A stretch of DNA of 64,000 nt from contig OX326959.1 of NCBI GenBank assembly GCA_946800325.1, forward strand, positions 23,877,447 through 23,941,446. Direction: 5' to 3'. The translations under genes were made by a program, and so were the position numbers. The notes under the pieces were generated by a model. That model was not told the DNA's origin and did not search any database. It saw only the letters and a list, made by a program, of their open reading frames with translations. Of the stretch, positions 46,860 to 59,848 are shown in pieces. The stretch is from Luzula sylvatica (Eukaryota > Streptophyta > Magnoliopsida > Poales > Juncaceae). The first letter of the stretch is position 1. Every line of letters starts with the position of its first letter.

Positions 46860-47018
46860 TTATACTTGAAGTTCGGATATGATAGTGTTAACAACACTTG
46901 TGATTACTACAAATTTTCAAGCTTGAGTTGAGTGGAAATGGCGAAGGGTTTTAGAGAGAGAGAGAGACTAGTGAGGGAAGTTGAGGAGACTTGAAGTCAA
47001 TTTATTTTATTGCATTAT
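46860..47018. promoter_or_regulatory. Nuclease B 5' flank
   Basis: About 160 bases upstream of the start codon are closely similar to 32,966-33,120 of copy A (GTTAACAACACTTGTGATTA, GAGTGGAAATGGCGAAGGGT), so leader or promoter sequence is shared. I cannot place a TATA box with confidence. Confidence 0.4.
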
Positions 47019-47222
47019 TCTTTCTTATATATAAACTTAGTAAAATTTCTTCTTCCACAAGCTGCCACGTCAGCAGGACTATACATTTTTTTTTTTAGAT
47101 TTTCTGTGATTTTGACTGTGTATTCTCTGTGTTGTTTTTTTGGTAATTTCCCTTTTTACCCTATTTTTTTCTCCTTTTTCGATTTTGGCCCGCGCAATTG
47201 AATTGCGCGGGAATAAAGCTAG
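47019..47222 (+). mobile_element. Short non-autonomous Helitron
   Basis: It starts TCTTTCTTATATATAAAC and ends with a GC-rich hairpin (CCCGCGCAATT / AATTGCGCGGG), then about eight bases and CTAG before T, the classic Helitron 3' end. Copy A lacks this sequence at the equivalent point. No Rep/helicase is present. Confidence 0.8.
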
Positions 47223-47805
47223 TTATTAATTAAAAGAGAAATTTTTTTTAGTTGCGAGAACTCCTCTATTCTAGAATTTATGGTACGTAGAATTAATTTA
47301 TTAAAAAGTTGATATGTTTCTTCATAAAATACTTGTGTGTATAACATTACTTCTTAATAAATTTGGTTCAATTGTTTATAATTACAGAAATAATATTTCG
47401 CCTGTTACAAGACAAAAAAACTTAGTAAAATTTCTTCTTCCACAAGCTGCCACGTCAGCAGGACTATACATTTTTTTTTTGAGATTTTCTGTGGTTTTGA
47501 CTGTGTATTCTCTGTGTTGTTTCTTTGGTAATTTCCCTTTTTACCCTATTTTTTTCTCCTTTTTCGATTTTGGCCCGCGCAATTCAATTGCGCGGGAATA
47601 AAGCTAGTTATTAATTAAAAGAGAGATTTTTTTTAGTTGCGAGAACTCCTCTATTCTAGAATTTATGGTACGTAGAATTAATTTATTAAAAAGTTGATAT
47701 GTTTCTTCATAAAATACTTGTGTGTATAACATTACTTCTTAATAAATTTGGTTCAATTGTTTATAATTACAGAAATAATATTTCGCCTGTTACAAGACAA
47801 AAATT
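47036..47805. repeat. Recent tandem duplication, period 385 bp
   Basis: Bases 47,036-47,420 and 47,421-47,805 are almost identical. Each includes most of the Helitron (3' ends at 47,222 and 47,607) and the host DNA following it. The near identity means the duplication is recent, or an assembly artefact. Confidence 0.9.
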
Positions 47806-49153
47806 AAATATTATTGCTATATTTTGGTTGATACTAATCTATTTTTAATCTTAAAACATTAAATCCAGTTGCAAAAAAATATATACATTTTCGTCTATTG
47901 TGAAGCGATTGTTCTTTCTTTACCCCACACCGGTATTAAGAGCGGTATTCTTTTTTGGTATCATTATACCGGTGAAAATGTCTCTGTTTTACAAAAAAAA
48001 AGTACTTTCATCCTATCACAGGAAGAAAATAATAATTGATGCAGATGTGTTATGTGAAAAAAACAAAGGAAAAAATGTGTTTATGTCCTATTATCGAACG
48101 AAATTGTCTGGATAAATTTAGTGCGTAGTTTCACAACTTAAAAATAGACGGATAAACCTAATTTTCAATTTTTTACTGGACAAAAGCGCAATTTATTTCT
48201 GCAATTTTGGTGAAAAAAGGTTATACGCTAAAAGAAATATTCTTTAAAGTGTCTTGAAAATATATAACTTTTTATGCTATAACTTATTTATATTATTAAA
48301 TTTATATTGTGTTGAATCTCATTCTGATTTACAGTAATTGTATCAAAGAAAACAAATTCAATTAAAAGCACAAACAATTGTTTCTTATTGTCGGATTTAT
48401 GTTTACTTAATTTTAATCATTATTACATCCAAATAAAAATTCCAACTTTATTTATGTAATTGTATTTTTAAAATATTGTTTATGACATCGTTATAAAACG
48501 AAACTTCTACATCAATCGTCACAGAAACAGAACATGCATTTGTAACGGATGGTGGACCTCAAATCCACTAAACCGCTGAATATGGCGTGACCTTTATTTG
48601 ATAAATTTATTTGTTCAGTTTCAGTTTCGTGTCAGTTCTAGTTTCATTTCAAGTTAATGGACAATTTTATTTGATGAATACATCCATTTCTAAATAAGAT
48701 GATACATAAATACGAAATCTCACGTTTTTAATTCTAGTTTCATGTCAAAAATAATTACATTAAAATAAACTTACAATATGTAATGTCATTGTAATAATAC
48801 TCGACCAACTACAAATTTTGGATAAATTATTTTCACTCAATAAATCATGTGCTAGGAACAAACAAGCTCTATGCATTTTATCAAAAATATATTACAACAA
48901 TAATATCTATTCATTTTTATATATTTTTTATTTCGTTGATATAAATATTAAAATGGAATTTCAAAATATAATTTTATCTTTTACGATAATATAATGTATT
49001 TAATAATATATAATGAGACCAATAAAATCATGTTTGATAAGCATTATACCATGAATAATTCTAGAGAAGAAATAGCCCTACTTGAGTGTTTTGGTAGGAA
49101 AAAGGAACAAAGTTACAAAAGGTAAAGTAGAGGTGGGGCACCTATTATTTATA
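47806..49153. other. Nuclease B upstream flank
   Basis: No gene is seen. From about 48,300 to 49,140 it is collinear with 33,240-33,831 and ends where a TIR element begins. A 71-codon open frame at 47,900-48,115 has no counterpart in unit 2 and is not credible. Confidence 0.55.
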
Positions 49154-52100
49154 CAAAAAGTCTAGAAAGCAGGAAACAAAGCACCGAAGTTCTACCGAAA
49201 GCTGAGGTGGACAGATGGTTTGCTCGTTATGCCACTTCAGCACAAAAATTTCATTTCTTTTGGAATTGACGGTTTCTTCCTTCCACATATAGATTCATAA
49301 TATTTTCCTTGTATGATTTCTTCCTTCCACTTCAGACCGAAGTCTTAATGGAAATGGCAATAACTTCCTTTTACCTTGGCCTGAAAATCACGACATTGCT
49401 ATTTGCTCTTTTTTCCCTATTTCCGCAAATTCCACTTCTTCGGATCATCTCAACTCCGCCCAGATACCTTCCGTCAGCAAAGAAACCATATTCCGCCCAA
49501 ATACCGTCCGTCAGATCTTCTCAGTAGAACTCGATTCCACCCAATTTCGCCGGAATTCTTGGTTGAGTGTTAGTGGAACCCAATTTCGTGCTGTTTATTC
49601 TCAGCAAAGGAATCTCTTTCCGCCAAAATACTTGAATCAGTTACTCTTATTTATTAATTTCGGTTTTGTTAATCTTATGATATTATACTAATTGTTTTTG
49701 TGTAAAATTTGCAGGATGTTCTCAAGGAAGCTTAACCAACCTAAATGGCCAAGTGCCCGGGACTCGAGAAAGTTTTCCTATACATACGAAGAAGCAAAAA
49801 ATATAAGGGATTTGTGAGAGAATCTAAAAAAGATATGGGATTTTCTAAAAATACAGAAAGTTTTTCAAAATTTTCAAAAAAGTTGAGGGATTTTTGAAGA
49901 ATTCCCCTTAATTAAAAAGAAACAATGTTACCAAGTACCACCAAAGAGTATAAACTCCAAATAAAGACGGACTCCAAATAAAAATACACGAACACACAAA
50001 TACAATACCACAAAAAACTCCAAACAATTAAGTTCTTACATGCAAACAAAGTACCATAAGACTGCCCAAATGGATTAAACACCATAGAACACAAAGTACC
50101 ATTCATAACGGCCCTCTCGACACATTCAAGGAATGATCAATCTACCGACACGTTCAACGAATGATCAATCTACCACTCACAATAATTCTTCTTCCCTACC
50201 GAGGCCTTGAAGATGGTTCATCCTCGTCGATTCTACAATTAATTAAATTAAATTAAATTGCAAAAATAAATGAATTTAATTTAATAAAACGACCTGATTT
50301 ACAGTCCATTTTTTAATGCAAATTCAGTATCGACATTACTTATTCAGTGCAATTTTATCTCCAGTAATTACGGCGGCTGTGTCGCATGGTCAGTAAAATC
50401 AAGTCCCTCGTATATGTTGTGGATTTATTGCATGATTTTACCTTGAATTCCTACAAAAAATGGACAAAAATGAAGCCAAAATATCAAAATTGCATGAGAA
50501 AGAGAGCAGATTGCTTAGGTTCGTACCAGCTTGCCACCAATCCAGAAAAATATACAAGGGGATAATATAAAAAAAATATTTTTGCAAAGCCAAAACACCA
50601 ATATCGAGGAAAATTAAAGAGGGCTTTCAAATCACCAATTTTGGCCCCAATTGAAGTCTCGTGAAGGATTGAAGGTACGTACCAGTCACAAATGAAATTT
50701 CGTCTGGAAAAATTGTTGCTGACCTAGCTCCTATGAAGTCTCTCTGCGTTGTGTAGGTGGGGGTCGTGACAAGATCTCGCTTCAAAACACCAATATAGAC
50801 CCTAATTGAAGACTTTTGAAGGATTGAAGGTACGTACGTGTGAAGTTGGGCGCCGTGACAAGATCCCGCTATGAAGTCTCGCTGAGCTGTGAGCTTTGCA
50901 AGGGCGGTGCACTGTGAAGTCTCCATGTCGCTGAGTTAACGAAGACGGTGAAGTTCGGTTCCGCGACAAGATGAGGTGAAATATGGAAGTCGTGGAGAAT
51001 GAGATAATGGAAAAGGATAAGGACTCAGAAAGAGAAGTCTGGAGGTGATCTCTTCATTTTCACATAAACTACATAGACCTGGTATTCTTACGGGGAAGAT
51101 TGATTAAGGGCATGTTTGATTTGAGGGATTTTGATGGATATGTGTTTTCAAATACATGGATATTGCAAAATCCATTGTTTGATTCTTAGGTGTATTGTAT
51201 TTCACCCTCCAAATCCATGGATGGTGAAATACAAAAAAAAAATTGGTATTCCAAAATACAAGGAGAGAGCTAATCCATGTATTTCAAGATAATAATATTT
51301 TATTCATATTATATGTATTAGTAATGACATAATAATATTATAAAATAATAAAATAAAATAATTATATATATTATATGAATATAATATTATATAATATAAA
51401 TATTATATCATATAATATAATATAGGAATTATAATAATAATAAAAATAATAATAATAATGCAATATAATATATAATAATACTAATAATAGTAATAATAAT
51501 AATAATAATAATAATATAATATAATATAATATGACATAATTCAATATGATATAATATAATATAGTACGATATAATAATAATAATAATAATAATAATGATA
51601 ATAATAAAATATATAATATAATATAATATAATATAAAACAATATAGTAATAATATAATACATTATAATCTAATATAATATAATATAATATAATATAACAT
51701 AACACAACATAATAAAACATAATATAATATAATATAACATAATATAATATAATATGATATAATAATACAATATAATATGTTACAATATAATATGATATAA
51801 TAAAATATAATATAACATAAAAAATAGTATTTAATTACGTAATATAATTTAAAATAATATAATATAAAACAATATAATATAATATTATAATATATATTAC
51901 AATATAATTAAATATAAAACAAAATAATATAATATAATATAATATAATATAATAATAATATGACACAGTATAATATGTTACAATATAATATGATACATAC
52001 AAATATAATATAACATAAAACAATATCATATAAAATAATATAATATAATATAATATTATTTATAATATAATATAATAAAATATTATTTATAATATAATAT

Positions 52101-52526
52101 AATATAATATAATATAATATAAAATAAAACAATATAATATAAAACAATATAATATTATATTGTATAATATATAATATAATATAAATCTAATATCATATAA
52201 TATCATATAATATAATATAATATTAAGAAATGTAAAGAAATATAATACAATATTGTATAACAAGAATTAAATATTAAAATATTAAAATCCTGGATTTTGC
52301 CCGAAAGAATCAAACAAGAGATTTGATATACATGATTTCAAAATACAACAAATCAAACAACTCACATGGATCATCAAATACATGGATAGCAATATACATG
52401 TATTTCACATATCCATGTATATCAAAATCCCCCAAATCAAACATGCCCAAATGGGACCCGTAGACACCTCAGCCTTCGGTAAGGGTAAGACTTCGGTGAT
52501 TTATTTCCTGCTCTCTAGACTTTTTG
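49154..52526. mobile_element. 3.4-kb TIR element, probably Mutator-like
   Basis: The first and last 65 bases are inverted repeats (CAAAAAGTCTAGAAAGCAGG against CAAAAAGTCTAGAGAGCAGG, then CACCGAAG and GCTGAGGTG). The 10-bp duplication ATTATTTATA is exact (49,144-49,153, 52,527-52,536). Internal DNA at 49.3-51.1 kb has short gene-like pieces, including a duplicated GAAGGATTGAAGGTACGTAC motif (about 50,660 and 50,817), but no transposase. A PIF-like element is nested at 51,118-52,448. Confidence 0.75.
51118..52448. mobile_element. PIF/Harbinger-like element with an AT microsatellite core
   Basis: The ends are GGGCATGTTTGATTTG and its complement, followed inwards by GGGATTTTGAT and CATGGATAT in both arms. 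The flanks are TAA on the left and AAA on the right, a one-base departure from the usual duplication. The interior from about 51,300 to 52,255 is (TATAA)n/(TAA)n low-complexity DNA, which fills most of the element. Confidence 0.75.
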
Positions 52527-52897
52527 ATTATTTATATGGCATTGGTTCATAGTACAATTGATTACTGATAACTTACCACGTTGTCCAACTAACACATGTC
52601 ATTGTTTCATTAGTTGGGTTTATACAGAACCAAGTTTCACCAAATAAAGTGTACTATATTCCAAAATAGGCTCATAAGCCTATAAATGCATATTATAAAC
52701 CAAGAACTGCTCCGGATATGAACTTCTGATAGAGATATAATAACGATTCTCTGCATATTATAAAGAAATATTTTGATGTATAGAACTCATTTCTCTCTCG
52801 TTTGCAGAATTCACGCTAATTTAATGGCGAATCTTAACCGTGATTACTGAAGAGACAAAAAAAATTCCTATAAATTATCTTTGCTATAAGTTACATA

Positions 52898-54387
52898 CAG
52901 GCCCGGTCCTGAGTTTTCGGAGGCCTGTGACATAGTGTTACGATAATTCAAAATTACGAAATTATATCATATAATAATTAAAAACATTTTTTAATTTAGA
53001 ACTAATCCCCAATTAATCAGATCGTAAGTAGTAAACTAGACACTCATTATTATCCCTTTAATAAACTGCAAAGAAACAAAACAACTAATCCCCAATTAAT
53101 CAGATCGTTCCGCAAAACTCTCCGCATTTGGGCTCGAATTCAAGTTCAGACCCGCCATTGCCTCCCCAACCCGCAACTCACCTAATCAACAACACAACAT
53201 AATACCGCTAAAACACCCCAACAGCACAAACAATATCGAGATAAAAGTTGCAATAAAGACCCTGCATTATTGAAAATTGCAGAAAGTTCCTGCATTATTG
53301 CCGAAAATTGCAGAATAACTCCTAATAGAAATTTATAACTAACTACAGGGAGCTTTTTGCAATTTCAGCAATGTTGCAGGGTTAATTTTGCAATTTTAAA
53401 AAATTAAGAACAAACCTATGCAATTTTTCTGTTGCGAGAAGGATTCGCGTCTTTCTTTAATTTTTCTGTTTTCATTTCCCAACATAAAAGTTATTATCTC
53501 ATGACTAAACCTACAATTACAAAGAAATAATCGTAAATTACTTATTCAAAACTAATTAATTATTTGACTCTAAATTAGCAATTTTGACTTATTAATTCTA
53601 ATGATTAACCCTGTCAGATGTGAAGAAGTAAATTGACCCTAATTAGGAGTGAATGAACCCAAACTCGAAGTGAATTAACGAAAATTCAAAGTAAATAAAA
53701 TTATGAACCGAATTCGAAGTGAATTAAGTAAAATTAGAAGTGAACTACCCAAATTCGAAGTGCATTAACCCAAATTGCCATTTTCCATCGTCATTATCGA
53801 AGTCTGCATAGAGAATTATCCATTTTCGACAAATAAAATTTCAGCAGCAAGTAACATACTCAAGTAGAATTCTGAAAAAAATAGTGAAATTGAATTATAA
53901 ATGGGATTATACCTTTAAATATCGAACTTTGAAAACTGATTCCCTGTCGCAATTGATGGAAAAACCCTGAAGAAATGCTGAAAAATCCTGCAATTGGCGA
54001 CTCGAGATCAATTATCTGCTGAAATTGGATCGATTCCCTGAAAATTGAAGAAATTGATTGGAGAAATTCACTGGCGATTGGGATTTTGGGAGAAATTCGC
54101 TGAAAAATGCATAAGATTCCGTCTTTCTTCTCTTATCTGGTGGGCAATGCGAGGAGAAATCGAGGGAAGGTCTATTGCTAGTCGCATGTCTCCAATCATC
54201 ACCGTGCAGTCTCACAGTGTCACACAGAGAGGTGTCGCACAGAGTAAGAGGAGCTAAAGCGATGCTCTCTCTCTCACACTTTCACACACTTTCACTTTCA
54301 CAGAGTAAAAAAAAAAAATGGAGGCCTCTCAAAAATGGAGGCCTGTGACAAATGCCAACTGGGCCATGCGTCAGGGCCGGGCCTGGA
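52898..54387. mobile_element. 1.5-kb hAT-like non-autonomous element
   Basis: The ends are CAGGCCCGGTCCTGA and the complement of CAGGCCCGGCCCTGA. Just inside are GGAGGCCTGTGACA copies. The flanks are GTTACATA and CTTACATA, an 8-bp duplication with one mismatch. A solo end of the family lies at 38.3 kb. No transposase is visible. Open frames of about 67-70 codons at 54.0-54.3 kb overlap on both strands and are not convincing. Confidence 0.78.
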
Positions 54388-54599
54388 CTTACATAGATCC
54401 GTCATTGCACTGATTTGTTTAAATTTACAAATCCTCGCTAATTTAATTGGCGAAATACATATCTAGTTGACGCAGCTTAAACCTGTTTTTGGACTTAATT
54501 TGGTCAAAAATACTAATAGGTTCATTGATGTTAAAGTCCAAAAACTTAAAATAGAGTCCATTTCGTCCTATTCAACTCTCATCAAATGTCAAATGAGGA

Positions 54600-55496
54600 A
54601 TTTAGAGCTGGCAATAAATGATGTCATCCGTCCAAATTCGAATCCGGCACGTATCTAAAAATGTTAGAAAATTCAACGATCCTAAATCCAAACCGAACTG
54701 AAACGAATGAACCGAATCCGAAACGGAACCGAAATTGAATGATCCGGTTCCGAAATCGAACAGAAATCGAATGGCACGAACCCATAATTGAACTGAAACA
54801 GATTGACTCGAATTCAAAATTGAATCGAAATCGAATGACTGGAAACCCGAAAGATTCGTGACCCGATCCAAAATCCGAATTGACCTGAAATTAAGCTGAC
54901 TTGAGACACTGACCAGACACCCGAATGACGAAAACTAAATTAGCGAAAACCTGTATGACCCGAAGGATATATTAATAAAAATCTATTTTTTCGTAGAATC
55001 TAGTTGGGTTACCTGCTTAGTACTCATAAGCCAATAATATATATTCAAAGTCATAAAGTAATCAACCCTAGCTCCAACAGAAATCATATATTATTGCTTC
55101 AATATATCTAATAGCATATTTGCATAATCATACTAAAAATGATGTTAATAAAATTATATTTCTAAGTTAATGTGTCTAATAGTTATTATCAGAATAATTC
55201 AAAAAATAAATGTTCTTGAAGTCGCATGACTCGTAAACTAAAATTTCCATAAAGCCGGAAACCAAAATTTTACGAAATCCGAAAATTAGATTTTCTGAAA
55301 CTCGAGCGATCCGAAAATCGAATTGACCCGGAACGAAACGATCTGAAAACCCAAATGACCCGAAAATCCAAACGATCCTGAACCGAACGATCTCAAATCC
55401 AAAACGACCTGCAAATCAAATAATCCGTTTATACGAATGACCCGCAAACCAAAATGATCCGACACGAAGTCGACTCGACCGATTGCCATAGCTACC
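54600..55496. mobile_element. hAT-like element with CCGAA-word repeats
   Basis: The ends are TAGAGCTGGCAAT and ATTGCCATAGCTA, an imperfect inverted pair. Both flanking halves are degenerate arrays of CCGAAACGAA/AATGACCCGAAA words, as in the TAGGGGTGT family, with an AT-rich middle. The target duplication is not clear. Confidence 0.6.
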
Positions 55497-56345
55497 AAGA
55501 ATATAGGATTCAAGTGTAGGATTCATTGTACAAGATGCAGGATTGGAGATATGAGGCGTAGGTTTTAGGGTACAGAGTTTGTCAGAATATAGTAATATAA
55601 ATAATTATTGATTTCATCAGCTAATTTGCTAATAGTTAATAAAAATAATTATTACAAAACCAACTGCTGGAATAAAATTAACTGTTGAAATTTGAACTAA
55701 CGGCAATATTATTTTAATGATAGTTTTGATGTTCACTCATGCATTGCTAATTTGGTAAAAAAATACTATTTAGTAACTATTTTTATTCACAACTATTTAA
55801 CATTAAAATTAAATACTAGAATAATATTAATTTGTTAAGATATTTCCAGGAATATTTTTATATCATATTTTTATTTAACACTCATGCATTGCTAACTCAC
55901 AATATCCTTATGCGGTGACAAAATGAATTGATTAATATTTCTAATTGACTCAATTAAATGTTAATTGACATATTTAATTAACACATCTATAATTTATAAT
56001 ATGCTAATATTAATAAATGTTAATTGACGTGGCAATTCAATTAAACGGTCAATTAAATTGTAAATTGAGTCAATTAATAATAATAATCAACCTAATTAAT
56101 TCTCTTTTACCGTCTCATCAAGGATGTTATTTTTGTGTTATTTGGACTCCATATATAATTTTCGTATGAATTTTTGACTCAATTAATAATTTTTTATGGT
56201 ATAATTTACAATTGTCTTATTACTTTAAAAAAAATTGATATTTTTTATTTTAATGATTGAAATTTTAAATATATATTTCGGTTTTATGTGTATTATTCAC
56301 GATTTTTTTTCAAAAACATGTAAAGAAGGGGTATGAAGTCCCGCA
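55497..56345. other. Intergenic DNA with a MITE remnant
   Basis: Bases 55,930-56,170 are related to the foldback MITE of 20.2 kb (AATTGACTCAATTAAATGTTAATTGAC and its partner, CATCAAGGATGTTATTT-type end). No gene is seen. Confidence 0.5.
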
Positions 56346-56370
56346 CAATTGCGCGGCGGGCTATTGCTAG
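56331..56370 (+). mobile_element. Helitron 3' terminus
   Basis: A GC-rich hairpin (CCCGC...GCGGCGGG) is followed by CTATTG and CTAG before T, as at the end of the short Helitron at 47.2 kb. The 5' end was not found. Confidence 0.5.
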
Positions 56371-56476
56371 TTATGTTAAATCTTATTGTAAGTTCAATTA
56401 ATAGGGGAAGTATGGGATTATGTTCAATTTTCTTTTCTTAAATTATTGTAAGTTCAGTACATTTTTGTATTCTACT

Positions 56477-56878
56477 CAGTGTTCTGGAAATCGGCCTTGG
56501 CGGCCGATTAATCACCGATTAATCGGTAGTCGAGGGTCCGCCGTCGAGATAAACCCTTGGCGTTTTGTGCTTGGCGGATTTCCGCCAAGGGTCCGCCAAG
56601 ACCGCCAAGCCACCGCCGAGCCGATTTTTAGATGAGCATTTTTTTTTTTTTTTTTTTTTTGTGTTGCCAACGGGTCCATAGTCTAGTTGGTTGAATGTGA
56701 AGCAAAAAAAATCATATATTATGAGAGGTTGTGGGATACTATTCAAAATAATGATCGTTTTTGTTATGGATTGGCAATGAATTCCCATTGACATCAAAAA
56801 AAATTAGACATCAATAATGAAAACGATCGTTTGTCGGATACTATTCAAAAAAATATATTTAGACTAAATTTTTTCATA

Positions 56879-56922
<44 letters not shown>

Positions 56923-57151
56923 TGAGTTTATGTTAGTTTAGTGACGTAGTGTATTTTGTTACTTAAATTATTTAAAAACTTATTAAAAAAACTGTGATTT
57001 GTAATTTTATTTAATTAATTTAAATATTAAATATAAAAAAATAAAAATCCGCCGAGGTCCGTCGAGATTCCCGATTAATCCCGATTAATCATCCTTGGCG
57101 CTTGATGGTCGTCTGCCGACCAGCGAGCGCCGAGCGATTTCTGAAAGATTA
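56477..57151. mobile_element. hAT-like MITE with a nested SINE remnant
   Basis: It begins CAGTGTTCTGGAAATCGGC and ends GCGATTTCTGAAAGATTA. The 8-bp duplication ATTCTACT is exact (56,469-56,476, 57,152-57,159). Both ends are rich in CCGATTAATC/CTTGGCGG words. About 56,665-56,730 resembles the SINE of 14.0 kb (GTCTAGTTGG, ATCATATATTATGAGAGGTTGTGGG) with a lost B box. A T20 run lies at about 56,640-56,660 and an (AT)n tract at about 56,890-56,918. Confidence 0.8.
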
Positions 57152-57360
57152 ATTCTACTAAGTTTGGCAGAAAATTGCTTTCTTCGTACATAATTAGATT
57201 GATCTTTGCTTGTTATGTCAATGTAACGTCTTATCGTTAATTTGTTGTTACAAAAAAATAATTGATTGATCTTTTGTCTTTAGTGAAAGTGTAATGTCTT
57301 ATCACCAATCTGTTTTCGAAGACTAATTTGATTCCTCTTTCTCAGTTGAACCATATTTAT

Positions 57361-57604
57361 GAGTTCAACTTGTCTGTGGCCGAAGGCATGAAGCCACATG
57401 TGGCTGTGCCTGCGTGGCAGCGTTTCATTGGTCAACACAGTAAATTTTTGCAAATAAACTCCTATTTTTACGGAAATTCTAGACAGTTAATTTAAATAAA
57501 GTAGGAATTTATTTGCAAAATTTATTGTATTGACCAATGAAACGCTGCCACGCAGGTACTGCCACATGTGGCTTCATGCCTTCGGCCACAGACAAGTTGA
57601 ACTC
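57361..57604. mobile_element. 244-bp foldback MITE
   Basis: Hairpin element with ends GAGTTCAACTTGTCTGTGGC and its complement. Its duplication CATATTTAT is an exact 9 bp (57,352-57,360, 57,605-57,613). It shares length and interior with 33,982-34,225. A Mutator-type MITE. Confidence 0.9.
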
Positions 57605-57613
57605 CATATTTAT

Positions 57614-58294
57614 ATGTACTCATAAATTCATAATTCAACTTCTTTTTCGTCTTGCAATATTTTTATCTTCTTCTTCGTCATCATCTGCTGCCAAATCAAA
57701 ATGAAACTATTCCGCTCCATATAAATCACCTTTTGATTCTAGCTACACTCTCACTCCTTCATTCTCCAAGAAAGAGCAATATGTGATTTAGTGTAATCAA
57801 ACCGTTATTAAATATTTTGGACCGAATTGTATTTCATACGTCACGAAATGTATATTCTATTAGCGCAAAATAATGAAGGATGGATAACTGGATCAGTTGA
57901 CACCATTGACGAAACTCAAAGTTTTCGATGAATTTTATGTAACTTTTAACAACATTAAATTGTCAAGTTCATTTTGAATATTAATTTGTGATTCACTATT
58001 ATGAAGGATGGATAGACTGGGATCCCAAATCGTAACTTGTCGGAATCATGAATGATTAAACTTGATCATACATCCACACAACGCGTTGGTTATGATGATA
58101 TATTTTTGGAAATAAATTTCGACTAAACAATTATATAATTGGTTGTACACTGAATAGTAGAGGGTTAAGCCTATGCTGCAAATAGTATTTAGTGGTCTTT
58201 AGCGTGATGTTAATTGTTTGTAACGATGACAATTATTGTGCGTTATAATAACAAGAACTACATCGAATGTTGTAACTTTTAACACAGTGTGTAA
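57614..58294. other. Intergenic DNA
   Basis: I see no gene, RNA or element ends that can be supported here. Confidence 0.5.
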
Positions 58295-58823
58295 CTTAGT
58301 TGTTCAGTTCGCGAATAATACACGTATATTTTACGAATAATATACGTATTGACGTTCCCGTACTCAACCTGATCAATAATTCGCGTATTTTACAATAATT
58401 TTTAAAAACCATGAATAAAACACGTATTTCCGTATAATACATTTTTTTAGAAGAAAAAATATAATTTTTTTTAAATAAAAAAAATACATAAATTTCCAAA
58501 AATGATTAAGAAAATCAAAATATCAATAATAATATATAAAATTATGATTTTGAACTAAAATGAATATTATTTAATAAAATAATTATAATTTTGAATTATT
58601 TATGGGTAAACAAATGTACATTTATATACTTTTATATACCGAATTATTGCATCGTATTATGTAAAATAAACATAACTATAGACGAATAACCGAATTGACG
58701 AATTATTAGCGTATTTCGTTTTATTTGACCGAATATTTGACCGACTTGAAAAACGTTTGATCCGAATTATACACGAACGTATTACGTACCGTATTTTTCG
58801 CGTATCACGAATGACTAACTATG
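58295..58823. mobile_element. hAT-like MITE with ACGAATAATACACG words
   Basis: The ends contain TTAGTTGTTCAGTTCG and the complement of TTAGTCATTCGTGATACGCG-type DNA. The 8-bp duplication GTGTGTAA is exact (58,287-58,294, 58,824-58,831). The interior ends are rich in CGTATTTTACGAATAA words. Confidence 0.75.
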
Positions 58824-59479
58824 GTGTGTAATAAAATAATCTTTAAAATAATAAATATTCACATTAAACATCTTAATAAATATTTATAAAATAATTAACA
58901 AAGTATTTGAAAACGAGCATCTCCAAGATATCAGAATATCTCAATATAATTAGGAGAGTTTATTTATAAACAAAAAATGAATTTAATTATTATTAACTAT
59001 TCATGAAATATTAATTTTTAATTAGTTCATTTGATTTTTTATAAATCCATCTATTAGTAATTTATCAGATGTAGTGGGGCTACCAAAGTTGCATCGCGCA
59101 TAAGTCCTAACACACAGCCAAAAAAACATGAAAAAAAAAGGTCCTTTTTCATCGCCTAAAATGGCGAAACAGAGGGAATCTCATTTTCCGGCCGCCAATC
59201 ATAGTATTTAGATAGAGACAACATCAAATTATTTTTTTTACGGTTAACATGGTAAAAAAATGATTAATAAGGTTATAAGGTCTGAAATATTATAATTTAG
59301 TTTGTTTGGTCATATTTTTTGGATCTTTGATTTCATTAACATCTTTCGATTTGTTTGACGGGCCAAAAACCAGCTATGAGCTATTTCTTCGTTTCCGATT
59401 TGTGTTTCCTCAAATTAAACGACAAAATAACTAGATTTGTAAATTCAACCAAGACAATTTAATTTCTGCAAATTGAACA

Positions 59480-59650
59480 AGAAGTAGGTTATACATCAAA
59501 AAGTTTCTACTATAAACTAACAAAGAGGATAAAATGTGCGTGTCTTTAGCGACCATGCAAAAGAAGAGTTTCCTGTCCATGTTGTCTAACCAAAAAAAGT
59601 TGCTCATATCATTGTAATGATATAAAAAAACAAATGAGCAGTGATGTATC
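59480..59650 (+). other. Relic of the PPR-to-nuclease spacer
   Basis: CTAACAAAGAGGATAAAATGTG and CATGCAAAAGAAGA resemble 43,300-43,350 and 43,660-43,700 and the matching part of unit 2 (25,805-25,850). It marks a decayed fourth unit. Confidence 0.5.
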
Positions 59651-59739
59651 TCACATAATTATCCCACACAAATCTAAAATGATCTGATATGATCTTTAAT
59701 TTTTAATTTTTTTTGGGTTGAAAGAAAATCAATCCACGA

Positions 59740-59848
59740 ATCGTGAAATTTGATTTCGTATTTTTATTGATAATATTATCGAGACTCGAACCAAGACATA
59801 TAATATTTTGTGTTACAAATTTCATCACTAGACTATGGGGCCGCTGAT
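59740..59848 (-). mobile_element. SINE-like tRNA-derived sequence
   Basis: On the minus strand a TAGTCTAGTGATG A-box-like motif precedes GGTTCGAGTCTCG, a good B box. No cloverleaf can be drawn for a working tRNA, and flanking duplications are not clear. Confidence 0.5.

Noticed and set aside
51429..52147. Ile/Tyr-rich frames
   Set aside because: They are translations of the (TATAA)n microsatellite.
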